Part shown: positions 1 through 7,619 of the stretch, one piece after another
Layout: the number at the start of each line of letters is the position of its first letter
Numbering within the stretch: position 1 is the stretch's first letter
The notes under the pieces: generated by a model
Database searches by the model: none
Seen by the model: only the letters and a program-made list of their open reading frames with translations
Told to the model about the DNA's origin: nothing
Virus record (IMG/VR): IMGVR_UViG_3300028837_000939
Location: 1-26,135 of that record
DNA length: 26,135 nucleotides
Source: a virus
Reading direction: 5' to 3' (one strand)
Position numbers and translations under genes: made by a program

Positions 1-646
1 CTTCGCCCTTCCAGACCATGATGTAGATATTGAAATTGCTCGCGATTTTCCCGCCGATCGCAATACCCAACGGCGCCAGGTTGTCATCGGGACTATGCGT
101 CGTTCTGTCCATTTCGACGTATACGGTGTAATCGTCGGGCAGCGTATCCGTTTCCCCGTCCGTAATCCCAAGGTCTTCGGCAGTGATCGTCGCCCTATAC
201 GCCCGGCCAACCGTAGTGGGAAGTTTGGCCCAGTATTCCTCGGTCGGTTCGTGGTCTTCCACCGTAAATGCGAGCAACTTGGTGGCATACGCGATGCACC
301 CGATCTCGGAGGCATTGTACGCGGTACTTTCTTCGCTCTCATATAGTTCCATCGCCGACTGGACCTTGGCGTTCTTGGATCCTGACAGGTCCAGATTGTT
401 CTCTATCGTAGCCGCGGTCACCCCCAACGCAGCCAGTTTCGCTGTAATGACCTCCCCGTTAAGGATCTTGTCCCTCGTAACCGCGTTAGTTGCAATCATG
501 TCCGCCACTATTGCGCCAAGTCCCTGCCACTCGTCACAGGCGGTCTGTAGAGCCTCCAGGAGCTTGTTCCAGCTGTCTTCACCGCTTGAGAATATCTGCC
601 CGCCATTGTCCCGAAACCACGCACTAAGGTCTGTATTAGCCGCCAT
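1..646 (-). CDS. Structural-type phage protein, partial at window edge
   Basis: The reading frame opens with ATG at 646 (minus strand) behind an AGAGGGAG-like ribosome site and stays open to base 1, so the C-terminus is missing. About 215 residues are visible, starting MAANTDLSAWFRDNGGQIF. The first 100 residues look helical and the later part beta-rich (DDYTVYVEMDR, IASNFNIYIMVWKGE). The start overlaps the stop of the upstream large tail/hub gene by 11 bases, so translation is probably coupled. Its place at the distal end of the virion operon suggests a tail fibre, tail tip or other late structural protein. I do not recognise a family. The coding assignment is solid; the function is inferred from position alone. 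Confidence 0.75.
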   Translation of the reverse strand, partial: MAANTDLSAWFRDNGGQIFSSGEDSWNKLLEALQTACDEWQGLGAIVADMIATNAVTRDKILNGEVITAKLAALGVTAATIENNLDLSGSKNAKVQSAMELYESEESTAYNASEIGCIAYATKLLAFTVEDHEPTEEYWAKLPTTVGRAYRATITAEDLGITDGETDTLPDDYTVYVEMDRTTHSPDDNLAPLGIAIGGKIASNFNIYIMVWKGE

Positions 647-2777
647 AACCTCGCTCCCTCTGTGTGTCTTCGAGCATTAACCCAAACCCGTAATACTCAA
701 GACAACTATCGTTCGCTTCATCGGTAATCGCCATCCGCGCAATGCGACCTACGCACTTGTCCGATAGCGAAGTTGCGTTTATATCCAACTCCACCCTATC
801 GTAGAACGTTACACTTAACGATGCGTCCGGGTCAGTAGAATCATAAAACGACCACGGCAGCGGCGCACTATCTAGTTGCCCGGTAAGTTCCATTGTGTTC
901 GCCCACACTACGTGATCATCGAGCGAAAGTAATTGCCGCACGTCAGATAACGCCCGGAGTTGATGATATACTTTGTAGATACGTGTGTCGAAGAACCGAT
1001 TGCCCAGTACCATGCTCTTCAGAACGATCGTGCTGGTAATCGGCGATGTCTTTGTCACTTCTACCGGTGTATTTGGCACGTTGTGGATAATGTCCGCATT
1101 GGTTCTCGTAGAATCGTTGATCTTGAGAACCCGGCCCGCCGTAGAAGAACCTCCACAGACGGCTCCACCATCAGCAGCCAACGAAAACCGACATAATACC
1201 AAAAACCCCATCCCGTATTCATTCGTCGCCGGATCGGAAATCCATTTGCTCCAACGCGCAATCCTAGGAGTACCGTTAATCTCCATCGGCCTGGAAAAGT
1301 TCGCCACCCATATCGCGTTATTTGCCGACTTGCCCGATTCTCTGACCGACAGGAAGTAGTCGTATCCACTACTGGCCGCCGCCACTTTCGACAGATCCGT
1401 CCAGGAGGCTACTTCATTGCCGATCGGAACGCTTACCAGAGATTCTGGAATCTGGACCCCGTCCCAAATATCTGAACCACTGATACTCAGCGCTCGTACC
1501 CCATCGTGGTCCATGAATACGATATAGTTTCCGACCTCAGCAATACTTCGCGGGGCGATACAACCCACCCCCGAGACTATCTGCCTGAACCAGTAGATTC
1601 CCGAAGAGTCGGAAAGGACTCTCCAAATGCCATTGTCGGTAAACACAAACAGTCGCTCACGGGTACCCAGTAGACCGGTAATCGTGCTTCCGCCCGGAAA
1701 CATCTCATAGTCGAACGGGTCGAAATTATGGGGGTTCCCCGGATTCGACCAATAGACGGTCCGTTTATCCGCAAGGAACAATCGTCCCTCGAATACCGTC
1801 CCGTACTCACATCCCATGGGCGGCATATCGTCGAATATCCCCTCCAACTCAGGGCCAAGTCCTTCGCCAACGTCGCTGGCGTCACCCTTCCATACGAGCG
1901 TGGTGGATGCTCCGGTGTCTATCTCGGCTACCCTAAAAAACCTTGCCCCATCGGCCTGAGTGGCGTACAGTTCATAAGTATAACTGGCGTTGTCAGGGAC
2001 CGGGAGATTCTCTATCTTGACACTCTCGCCATCTTCTACCGCCAATGGATAGGCGCTCAAGACTCCGGGTACCGGACCCGACCGATACCCTGCCTTGACC
2101 CCGGTGGCGTTCTCTCGATGGACGAATACGAACTTATAGATACCTGCGGCCAATCGACCATCTTCCGTTACTGTGGCCGTAATCGCGGTACTACCCAAAT
2201 CCGACTTCAGTGTTGCACCCGAGATTCCAAGATCGAACCAGTCCGATCCATCCCACACTTGCGGATAGACCGTCGATTGACCATTCAGCGCGATGACCAT
2301 GTTCATAAACTGGCAAAAGTTCCAGGCTGAACCCGAATTGAAAGATGTCGGATCGCCCCCTCCGTACTCAGGGTCACTATGGTATCTGAAGTCGGAGACG
2401 TCGGCACCCGCTTTCGCTACAAATATCCCGCTAACTTCTGTTATCGCCGGATCGCCCTCGTCGTCATAATCACAAGCAATCAGCGTATGGCCGGTAATAG
2501 GCGAAGCCGCGTTAAGCAGTCCACTAGCTCGGAACAGTCCGGTGATCGGCGCATCGACCATACCAGCCGTCTTGTGCTCCCCTGTTTCCGAAATAAGATC
2601 CATGCTATCGAGGTTTGACGTTCCGTACCGCTTAACTACCTTACCAATATCGTCGAACACGACGTTCAGTGTGCCATCCTGGCACTCTGTCAGGTCCAAT
2701 TCTTCAGGATGGTCGGTAGTATTGATCCCACCTACGAACCGTCGCAACTCGACAACCTGTGTGGCTTTGCCCTTCAT
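636..2777 (-). CDS. Large beta-rich tail/hub protein (possible beta-propeller, head-tail closure type)
   Basis: About 713 residues from ATG at 2777; an in-frame GTG at 2792 would add five residues. The N-terminal part (VVELRRFVGGINTTD, GTLNVVFDDIGKVVKRYGTSN) resembles the opening of many podophage tail-associated proteins that list surface strands. The middle holds repeated hydrophobic strand pairs such as GRLFLADKRTVYWSNPGNP, ERLFVFTDNGIWRV and NYIVFMDHDGVRALS. This pattern is typical of beta-propeller-like phage proteins that close the portal or form the tail tube base, for example P22 gp10-type stabilisation proteins. It lies after three connector-like genes, which fits this role. It overlaps the next gene at its stop. 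The family call is from pattern and context; no diagnostic motif is present. Confidence 0.7.
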   Translation of the reverse strand: MKGKATQVVELRRFVGGINTTDHPEELDLTECQDGTLNVVFDDIGKVVKRYGTSNLDSMDLISETGEHKTAGMVDAPITGLFRASGLLNAASPITGHTLIACDYDDEGDPAITEVSGIFVAKAGADVSDFRYHSDPEYGGGDPTSFNSGSAWNFCQFMNMVIALNGQSTVYPQVWDGSDWFDLGISGATLKSDLGSTAITATVTEDGRLAAGIYKFVFVHRENATGVKAGYRSGPVPGVLSAYPLAVEDGESVKIENLPVPDNASYTYELYATQADGARFFRVAEIDTGASTTLVWKGDASDVGEGLGPELEGIFDDMPPMGCEYGTVFEGRLFLADKRTVYWSNPGNPHNFDPFDYEMFPGGSTITGLLGTRERLFVFTDNGIWRVLSDSSGIYWFRQIVSGVGCIAPRSIAEVGNYIVFMDHDGVRALSISGSDIWDGVQIPESLVSVPIGNEVASWTDLSKVAAASSGYDYFLSVRESGKSANNAIWVANFSRPMEINGTPRIARWSKWISDPATNEYGMGFLVLCRFSLAADGGAVCGGSSTAGRVLKINDSTRTNADIIHNVPNTPVEVTKTSPITSTIVLKSMVLGNRFFDTRIYKVYHQLRALSDVRQLLSLDDHVVWANTMELTGQLDSAPLPWSFYDSTDPDASLSVTFYDRVELDINATSLSDKCVGRIARMAITDEANDSCLEYYGFGLMLEDTQRERGYGG

Positions 2778-2953
2778 ACTGTTTCGGTCCACCCTGTCTG
2801 CTGAGGAAGAGTATCGCCCTGGCCTATCCTCGGCTGGTCAGGATCGGATGATACCAACGTGACTATCGCCTGGCCTTCAAAGATGCCCGCCGAGAATGGA
2901 GCAGATCCAATCTCAAGTATTAGGGGAGAACCATGCTCCGCCATTCTAGACAT
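2774..2953 (-). CDS. Small 59-aa virion-operon protein
   Basis: ATG at 2953 follows TTGGAG with 8-base spacing and overlaps the stop of the upstream connector gene by 8 bases. The 59-residue product begins MSRMAEHGSPLILEIGSAPFS and ends TLPQQTGWTETV. It fills the gap between the upstream adaptor gene and the large tail/hub gene, whose ATG overlaps its end. A longer in-frame opening to 3061 exists but only shadows the adaptor gene. The product looks beta-rich (AIVTLVSSD) and has no membrane segment. I recognise no family. Tight coupling to both neighbours supports it being a real late gene, perhaps a minor structural or assembly protein. Confidence 0.6.
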   Translation of the reverse strand: MSRMAEHGSPLILEIGSAPFSAGIFEGQAIVTLVSSDPDQPRIGQGDTLPQQTGWTETV

Positions 2954-3599
2954 GGATATCACTCCAATCCACCGAGGGAGTAAGTTCGGTATCCGCATAC
3001 ACCTTACATGCGCGAGCCAACCTTCCGAACTCCGCCTGTGCTCGATCCGAGATACCCGCATGGTACAACTTCGGAATCAGGGTACACTTCCAGACCGCAA
3101 ATTCGACCGGGGCATCCCTATATTCTATGGGAATACGAGCGTCTATCGTATCGGTATTCGACTCAAGTAAAGCTGGTTGCTTTACGACATATAGACGGAC
3201 TTCTTTACCCTCTTGCTCGGAATCACAACGCGGAACCAGTTCTATCCGGTTGGCCCATTCTACGTATCCTGTCGGTTCGCCAAGATCGGTGATCTCGTCA
3301 ATGTCCGAAAGATCATCTTTGTAGGATTGCAGAAATTCGTCTCTCGTCTTTCGCTCCAGTCGCTTGCCCCCAAAGGTAATATCGGTGATCCTCATCACCC
3401 CCGGGGGGAGAGGTATTGCCGATCCCGGGTACTGGGTAGACGAGAACGTATAGTCGAATATCCCGCGCACGACCACGGAAATGGCTGCCATCGTCTTCAG
3501 TCCTTCGTTGAGTAATTCCAAGATAAGAGGGCGCGGCAACACGGTTGCATCCCCGCCCGTCCGCAAACGCACCATGTCGATCATCTCAAGCAGATTCAT
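2946..3599 (-). CDS. Head-tail connector/adaptor-like protein (second)
   Basis: 217 residues from ATG at 3599, with AAGGGGAAG upstream and a 14-base overlap with the previous gene. The N-terminal MNLLEMIDMVRLRTGG and PLILELLNEGLKTMAA segments are amphipathic helices. They are followed by a beta-rich middle (LPPGVMRITDITFGGKRLERKT) and a helical C-terminus (APVEFAVWKCTLIPKLY). This helix-strand-helix plan, with an early 'N-helix, residues, L.N.g...' pattern, is common in phage ring-forming adaptor proteins that sit under the portal. It lies third downstream of the major capsid gene. It may be a diverged paralogue of the preceding gene, which has similar size and layout. The assignment is from pattern and position. 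Confidence 0.65.
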   Translation of the reverse strand: MNLLEMIDMVRLRTGGDATVLPRPLILELLNEGLKTMAAISVVVRGIFDYTFSSTQYPGSAIPLPPGVMRITDITFGGKRLERKTRDEFLQSYKDDLSDIDEITDLGEPTGYVEWANRIELVPRCDSEQEGKEVRLYVVKQPALLESNTDTIDARIPIEYRDAPVEFAVWKCTLIPKLYHAGISDRAQAEFGRLARACKVYADTELTPSVDWSDIHV

Positions 3600-4212
3600 T
3601 CGGCTTCCCCTTCCCGATAGCCTGGAGGATACGGTTGGCTATCCTGTCTACCAACCTGTCGATAAACGGAGCAGGCACCATAATGATAGTCTCATTGGAT
3701 TGCCCGACCAGCGTAACCGGTTTCACTCCGGTTATCCTCAATCCGTCGACGACCGCCGAGCCGGGTACCGGATTTATGATAACCGATGGAACAACCGCAC
3801 AGTAATCTGTGGCATAATCTACTAGCGCCATACTGTTGCCGGGGATAGCCCATGCCGGTTCGTAGGTAGACGGCGAGAACAAGGGACTCGCGTCCGAGGT
3901 CCGGTGGACGAATTCCGGGTAATCCAACCTAATCGCCCGGACGTAGTTACCCGCCGCGGACCACTTTATGAATAAGTCCCGCAGGGCCAGAAAATTGTAC
4001 AGCGTTAAGTTATACTCTGCTTCGCCGGCCGTAAGATCATAGGTCTTTATGGTAGCGACCTGGTCATTGCCAGCCAGTAGGAGTTCCACTTTTAACCTAT
4101 TGATTTCGTCCGACATCCATATGTCGAGTTGACCATAGGTTATCGTCTGGGGGTCCAGGGAGGTCAACCCGGCGCTTCGGATGGCAAGCGTTCTAAGGTC
4201 TATCTTATTCAC
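3586..4212 (-). CDS. Head-tail connector/adaptor-like protein (first)
   Basis: 208 residues starting at GTG 4212 behind GGGAGGGATTCG; this GTG overlaps the stop of the preceding gene (GTGAATAA), so translation is coupled. The N-terminus (MNKIDLRTLAIRSAGLTSLD, YGQLDIWMSDEINRLKVELL) is helical and is followed by a strand-rich core (TYDLTAGEAEYNLTLYNFLALRDLFIKW). The C-terminus ends in an amphipathic helix (PFIDRLVDRIANRILQAIG). The 'Y.L....A.EY.L....L.L..LFIKW' layout resembles connector proteins that read the portal-tail junction. Size and layout match the following gene, suggesting an old duplication. The function is inferred, not proven. Confidence 0.65.
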   Translation of the reverse strand: MNKIDLRTLAIRSAGLTSLDPQTITYGQLDIWMSDEINRLKVELLLAGNDQVATIKTYDLTAGEAEYNLTLYNFLALRDLFIKWSAAGNYVRAIRLDYPEFVHRTSDASPLFSPSTYEPAWAIPGNSMALVDYATDYCAVVPSVIINPVPGSAVVDGLRITGVKPVTLVGQSNETIIMVPAPFIDRLVDRIANRILQAIGKGKPNESA

Positions 4213-4864
4213 CGAATCCCTCCCGTACTGCCATCTTGTACGTCTGAGCCAACTGAGCCTGATAGTCGGCCTCTACAACCTTGGCCTGTTCGTACATATT
4301 GCCCTTCTGAAGGCCAAGAACCTTGGCGCTGGCAAGTAGCATCGGAACCACATAACTCGGCAACGGAAGTATAGAAGAATCGTTCCACGTGAAACCTGGG
4401 TCCTGAACGTAGACGAACAACCAGGAAGCCGCCGGATACTTAACAGTAGACGACGTTGCGTAGCATTCCAGGTACACGGTCTGTCCTACCGGGATGAACA
4501 TAGGAGTCTTGGACTGCGAATCCCATCCGCTATCCATGTGAAACCGTTCCCACTGCCCCTGCGAAGTTCTCTTGCAAGGAGTATAGTCTCCACCGTTGAC
4601 ATGGATTATCGAACACAGTCGGCAAGGGGCCGGACTGAGGTCGGTCAATACATAAGTATGAACAGTAGCAATGGTACTTACGTCGGCAGTGTTAAGAAGC
4701 GGGGACAGGAAACATTGCGGCAAGTCCATTGACAGCCGATGGACCGCCGACATGATCCACTGTTCAAGGTCGGTATCGGAGAAATAGTCCGTGGTCCGAT
4801 CGCTCAGGAGCGATTGGAGCATCGCCTTCGCCTCGGCGTACGTGATATCAGTCTGTGTGTACAT
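4205..4864 (-). CDS. Connector-like virion protein immediately downstream of capsid
   Basis: The best start is ATG 4864, giving 219 residues (MYTQTDITYAEAKAMLQ). The frame stays open upstream to 5026 but that part overlaps the capsid gene end and a strong hairpin, so it is rejected. The ribosome site is poor (ACGAAAG, 8 bases or more away). The N-terminal helix EAKAMLQSLLSDRTTDYFSDTDLEQWIMSAVHRLS is the typical opening of phage adaptor proteins, in which a structured ring forms on the portal. The C-terminus has another helical pair (YVVPMLLASAKVLGL, AKVVEADYQAQLAQ). A 10-bp hairpin sits between it and the capsid gene and may set its expression level relative to capsid. Confidence 0.65.
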   Translation of the reverse strand: MYTQTDITYAEAKAMLQSLLSDRTTDYFSDTDLEQWIMSAVHRLSMDLPQCFLSPLLNTADVSTIATVHTYVLTDLSPAPCRLCSIIHVNGGDYTPCKRTSQGQWERFHMDSGWDSQSKTPMFIPVGQTVYLECYATSSTVKYPAASWLFVYVQDPGFTWNDSSILPLPSYVVPMLLASAKVLGLQKGNMYEQAKVVEADYQAQLAQTYKMAVREGFGE

Positions 4865-4885
4865 GTGTCTTATGTCTTTCGTCAC

Positions 4886-4922
4886 AGGGGGGACTCCCGT
4901 CCTGGAAACGAAAGTCCCCCCT
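4886..4922 (-). promoter_or_regulatory. Strong intergenic hairpin between capsid and connector genes
   Basis: Read on the minus strand, AGGGGGGACT (4922-4913) pairs perfectly with AGTCCCCCCT (4895-4886) around a 17-base loop. It sits entirely between the capsid stop (4933) and the next start (4864). No T-run follows, so it is not a textbook intrinsic terminator. It may be an RNA processing or stability element or an attenuator that keeps capsid expression above that of the connector. The first loop bases (TTCGT) can also pair with ACGAA just downstream, near the next start. Confidence 0.7.
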
Positions 4923-4932
4923 GACTGACCGG

Positions 4933-6198
4933 TTACGCCGACTTCAGCGGCGTAACGCCGGTGATGCCCGTAAATTGGCCGTGCCAGTTTCGGTGCTGAC
5001 ACCTGAGTGTCCCGGCATACGCCCATTCGCCGTACCAGGCTACCTTGCCTTCGACCTGTCGGATGATCTGACCGTCGATATCAAGAAGTTCTACTCCGTT
5101 CGTCGCCTGTTCTACCGAGAGATCCTCCAGGGTCAGGAATCTCAGTGTTCCATCGGGAGCACTAGGATCGACCAGCACTGGGATGGTTCGGTTGTCGAAT
5201 ATAATAGGCTGACCATAGAACGCCCCGATCTTAGCCGCATCGGGAGTGGTTACCCGACGATGCTTCTCGAAGATGTCCATCAGGTACATTGCGACTTCCC
5301 GTGTCGTAATGCCTACTGTGGCTCGTCCGCGGTTATCGGCGATCCGGCCAAGCATCTCGATAATTAATCGCTCGGAAATCTGCCCACTGTAAGTGGCCGT
5401 CACGTCGCAAGACCAGGCGGGCGCCCACAACGGCTGACTGGAAGGGGAGACGTTCATAAACGTTCCCGTAGCGCTTAGTAACGATCCCAATCCGGGGATC
5501 GCCGTATTGTAGGAGCCGGTATCGACGATCCTGTCCGTGGCCGTCAGAGCCGTAGTATCTGCATCGGCCATCAGGACGGTTATCGTATTCGTGGTAGGAG
5601 TTATCGTCAGGATCGTGCATTTCGTCTCGGTGGCCCCATCGGGGGTAGTTGATCCCACCGCGATGAAATCGATATGTTGGCCCACCCGGAGATGCTTTGT
5701 GTCATCAACGACTATCGTGATGCCAGGAGCTACGTTCTTGGACCCGGCGTTCGTTACCTCTGTAATGGCGGCATAAACGCCCAGGCCATCGCCATGGATA
5801 TGAATCCCCAGTTTGTCGACCAGCGATTCTCGTGCGCTGGACGTGTCCTGTTGAAGTTGATCGACGATCTGTCCCATGTCCCTTCGTCCGAAGAGATACG
5901 TCATGTAGGTTACGTCGAACGCACTGAAATACACCGAAGGAACCCACTTGATGTCCTGAAACGTATCAGTGTGGGCTTCCGGCAGAACGAGGTTAGTCGT
6001 CGCCTGTGATCTGGCGCGAGCGTGCATCCCTACCCTGATAGCCTCCCGACTATCCTGCGTGATATTGCTTCCCTTGGGAAGGATGCTCCAAAGCGGATGG
6101 TCCCGGTATATTTGATCTACGTAGCCAGGACCATATACAACGCGCAACACGTCCCCTAAATCACTCAGGGTTGTTGCGAAATCTGTGTCAACACTCAT
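4933..6198 (-). CDS. Major capsid protein (HK97-fold type)
   Basis: 421 residues from ATG at 6198 with ACGAGGTAATAGACA upstream. The N-terminal region (LSDLGDVLRVVYGPGYVDQIYRDHPLWSILPKG) is typical of HK97-fold coat proteins without a cleaved leader. The C-terminal half has the expected P-domain and A-domain style segments (GQISERLIIEMLGRIADNRG, IGAFYGQPIIFDNRTIPVLVDPSAPDGTLRFLTLEDLSV). A central Thr/Val-rich beta segment (about residues 165-240) could be an inserted domain like those in P22-type coats. It lies directly after a scaffold-like gene, as in most tailed phages. A strong hairpin follows the stop. The identification rests on sequence style plus gene order. Confidence 0.88.
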   Translation of the reverse strand: MSVDTDFATTLSDLGDVLRVVYGPGYVDQIYRDHPLWSILPKGSNITQDSREAIRVGMHARARSQATTNLVLPEAHTDTFQDIKWVPSVYFSAFDVTYMTYLFGRRDMGQIVDQLQQDTSSARESLVDKLGIHIHGDGLGVYAAITEVTNAGSKNVAPGITIVVDDTKHLRVGQHIDFIAVGSTTPDGATETKCTILTITPTTNTITVLMADADTTALTATDRIVDTGSYNTAIPGLGSLLSATGTFMNVSPSSQPLWAPAWSCDVTATYSGQISERLIIEMLGRIADNRGRATVGITTREVAMYLMDIFEKHRRVTTPDAAKIGAFYGQPIIFDNRTIPVLVDPSAPDGTLRFLTLEDLSVEQATNGVELLDIDGQIIRQVEGKVAWYGEWAYAGTLRCQHRNWHGQFTGITGVTPLKSA

Positions 6199-6217
6199 TG
6201 TCTATTACCTCGTATGG

Positions 6218-7039
6218 TTAGTGTTTGGCCTTTTTCCGAAGTTCGGCCAGTATCATTTCCTTCTGTTCCCTCGAACTCAGGGCGTGCGGTTCTTCTCGTT
6301 CTAGCGGAGGCGGCGGCAATCCCGATCCCGGAGACACAAAGGGCATCGGTGGCGCCGCCGGACTACGTGACTGTGTCCTCGAAGGCGTACCGAAGGCCGC
6401 AGCGAACTGCGCAATATCGGCGACCGGTCGACCGCTCTGATCGGCCTGCCGCCTAATAAGGGCCTGCTGCTCCTTTGTGAATGCGGAGAACTCTGTTTGT
6501 GCAAATACCCGCTGTGTTTCTTCGTCCCTGCCTCGGGCGACCGCCGTTCGTTGAAGTGATTCGATTAACTGCGCAGTGGACTTATGAGATTCCTCGATCT
6601 GTCTCATGCCCTTATCGATCCTCTTGTAGAGTGTGCTGACGTCAGGATCGGCGAACGTCGGTTCAGGGTCCGGATCCTGCGTGTTGCTCGTGTCTTCTCG
6701 TCCGCCCTGGTCTAAGCCAAGGCGTTGCCGAATCTCTTTATATTTTGTGGGGTTCGTCAGTACCTCACGGACCTCAGCCTGAGCCTCGGCTAACGTCTTC
6801 TGGAGTTGGCGACGTTCCTCACTGACCGTCATTTTGTCCTGCGTGGCGGATGCTCGGAACTTCCTAACGTTCTCTGCCCACTCACGCATCTGATCGGGTG
6901 TAGCGTCCTCCGGCAGATCCGGTATGTCGGGTGGCGCAGCCTCTACCAAAGGAACGTTGGCCTCAGATTCGGGGACCGGAGTTTCGGTTGCCCCTTCTGG
7001 CGCGGTCTCTGGTATTGTAGCAGTACCCTTCTGTTCCAT
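6218..7039 (-). CDS. Scaffolding protein
   Basis: 273 residues from ATG at 7039; an AGAAAGGA site lies about 11 bases upstream. The N-terminal 60 residues are acidic and Pro-rich (TIPETAPEGATETPVPESE), the middle is a long charged helix or coiled coil (DKMTVSEERRQLQKTLAEAQAEVREVL, STLYKRIDKGMRQIEESHKS), and the C-terminus is a short basic helix (SSREQKEMILAELRKKAKH). An acidic, helical, low-complexity body with a basic helix-turn-helix tail is the hallmark of scaffolding proteins, where the tail binds the coat. It lies immediately upstream of the major capsid gene, where scaffolds are normally found. No protease domain is visible. Confidence 0.82.
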   Translation of the reverse strand: MEQKGTATIPETAPEGATETPVPESEANVPLVEAAPPDIPDLPEDATPDQMREWAENVRKFRASATQDKMTVSEERRQLQKTLAEAQAEVREVLTNPTKYKEIRQRLGLDQGGREDTSNTQDPDPEPTFADPDVSTLYKRIDKGMRQIEESHKSTAQLIESLQRTAVARGRDEETQRVFAQTEFSAFTKEQQALIRRQADQSGRPVADIAQFAAAFGTPSRTQSRSPAAPPMPFVSPGSGLPPPPLEREEPHALSSREQKEMILAELRKKAKH

Positions 7040-7067
7040 AATGTCACAAGTCCTTTCTGATTTTATT

Positions 7068-7619
7068 TTAGTACGCGAGTTTCCTGAACTTCAGTCGGGC
7101 AGTAAAGTCCGCTTCGCCGGACGTTATGTCTACGTACAGAACAATGTCCCCGGCGGCCGGATATGCCGTGGCGGCCGCACCCGTAAACGTTATGAGATCA
7201 TCGGTGTCGAGTCCGGCATCATCGTCTAGTGTCAGATTGCTCTTGAACGACACTTCCTCATCGCTATTGACGTACAGATTGAAGATCTGTGCCAGATTGA
7301 ATTTAACGTTCGTCCAGGCGCTCACGTGAACCTGCGTCGAGTAGGCGAACGTTGCGGAACCGTCGGTAGCGTCGTTCTCGGTAATGGGTCCGATGCTGAC
7401 GGCCACTTCGCCGCTGGCCGCCACGGTCATGTCCACCGATTCAAGCACAAATCCCTCTGCCTTCTCGGCGGACTTGTCCAACACGTAGTAGACCGTATCG
7501 CTGGACACGGAATTGCCTGAGACCAGGACGGTGATCTCGTTGACTTCTTGGGCCATGCTCACGGGCATCCACAGGAATGCGAGTACCAGTGCCAGGGTTA
7601 GTACGAGTACTTTCTTCAT
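7068..7619 (-). CDS. Secreted 183-aa protein encoded between portal and scaffold
   Basis: Its ATG overlaps the portal stop in an ATGA junction, so it belongs to the late operon. Residues 1-23 form a classic Sec signal peptide: MKK, a hydrophobic core (VLVLTLALVLAFLW) and a likely cleavage after SMA, before QEVNEI. The mature part (about 160 residues) alternates short strands rich in Ser, Thr, Val and Asp (ITVLVSGNSVSSDTVYYVLDK, GSATFAYSTQVHVSAW, TFTGAAATAYPAAGD) and looks like an all-beta domain. No cysteines or catalytic motifs stand out. A Sec signal is unexpected in the portal-scaffold-capsid block. It could be an envelope-located exclusion or receptor-masking factor, or a secreted decoration. 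The function is unknown. Confidence 0.85.
   Translation of the reverse strand: MKKVLVLTLALVLAFLWMPVSMAQEVNEITVLVSGNSVSSDTVYYVLDKSAEKAEGFVLESVDMTVAASGEVAVSIGPITENDATDGSATFAYSTQVHVSAWTNVKFNLAQIFNLYVNSDEEVSFKSNLTLDDDAGLDTDDLITFTGAAATAYPAAGDIVLYVDITSGEADFTARLKFRKLAY

Noticed and set aside
1728-2330. 200-codon plus frame opposite the tail/hub gene
   Set aside because: It is a shadow of the 718-codon minus gene; composition is irregular and the surrounding operon is on the minus strand.
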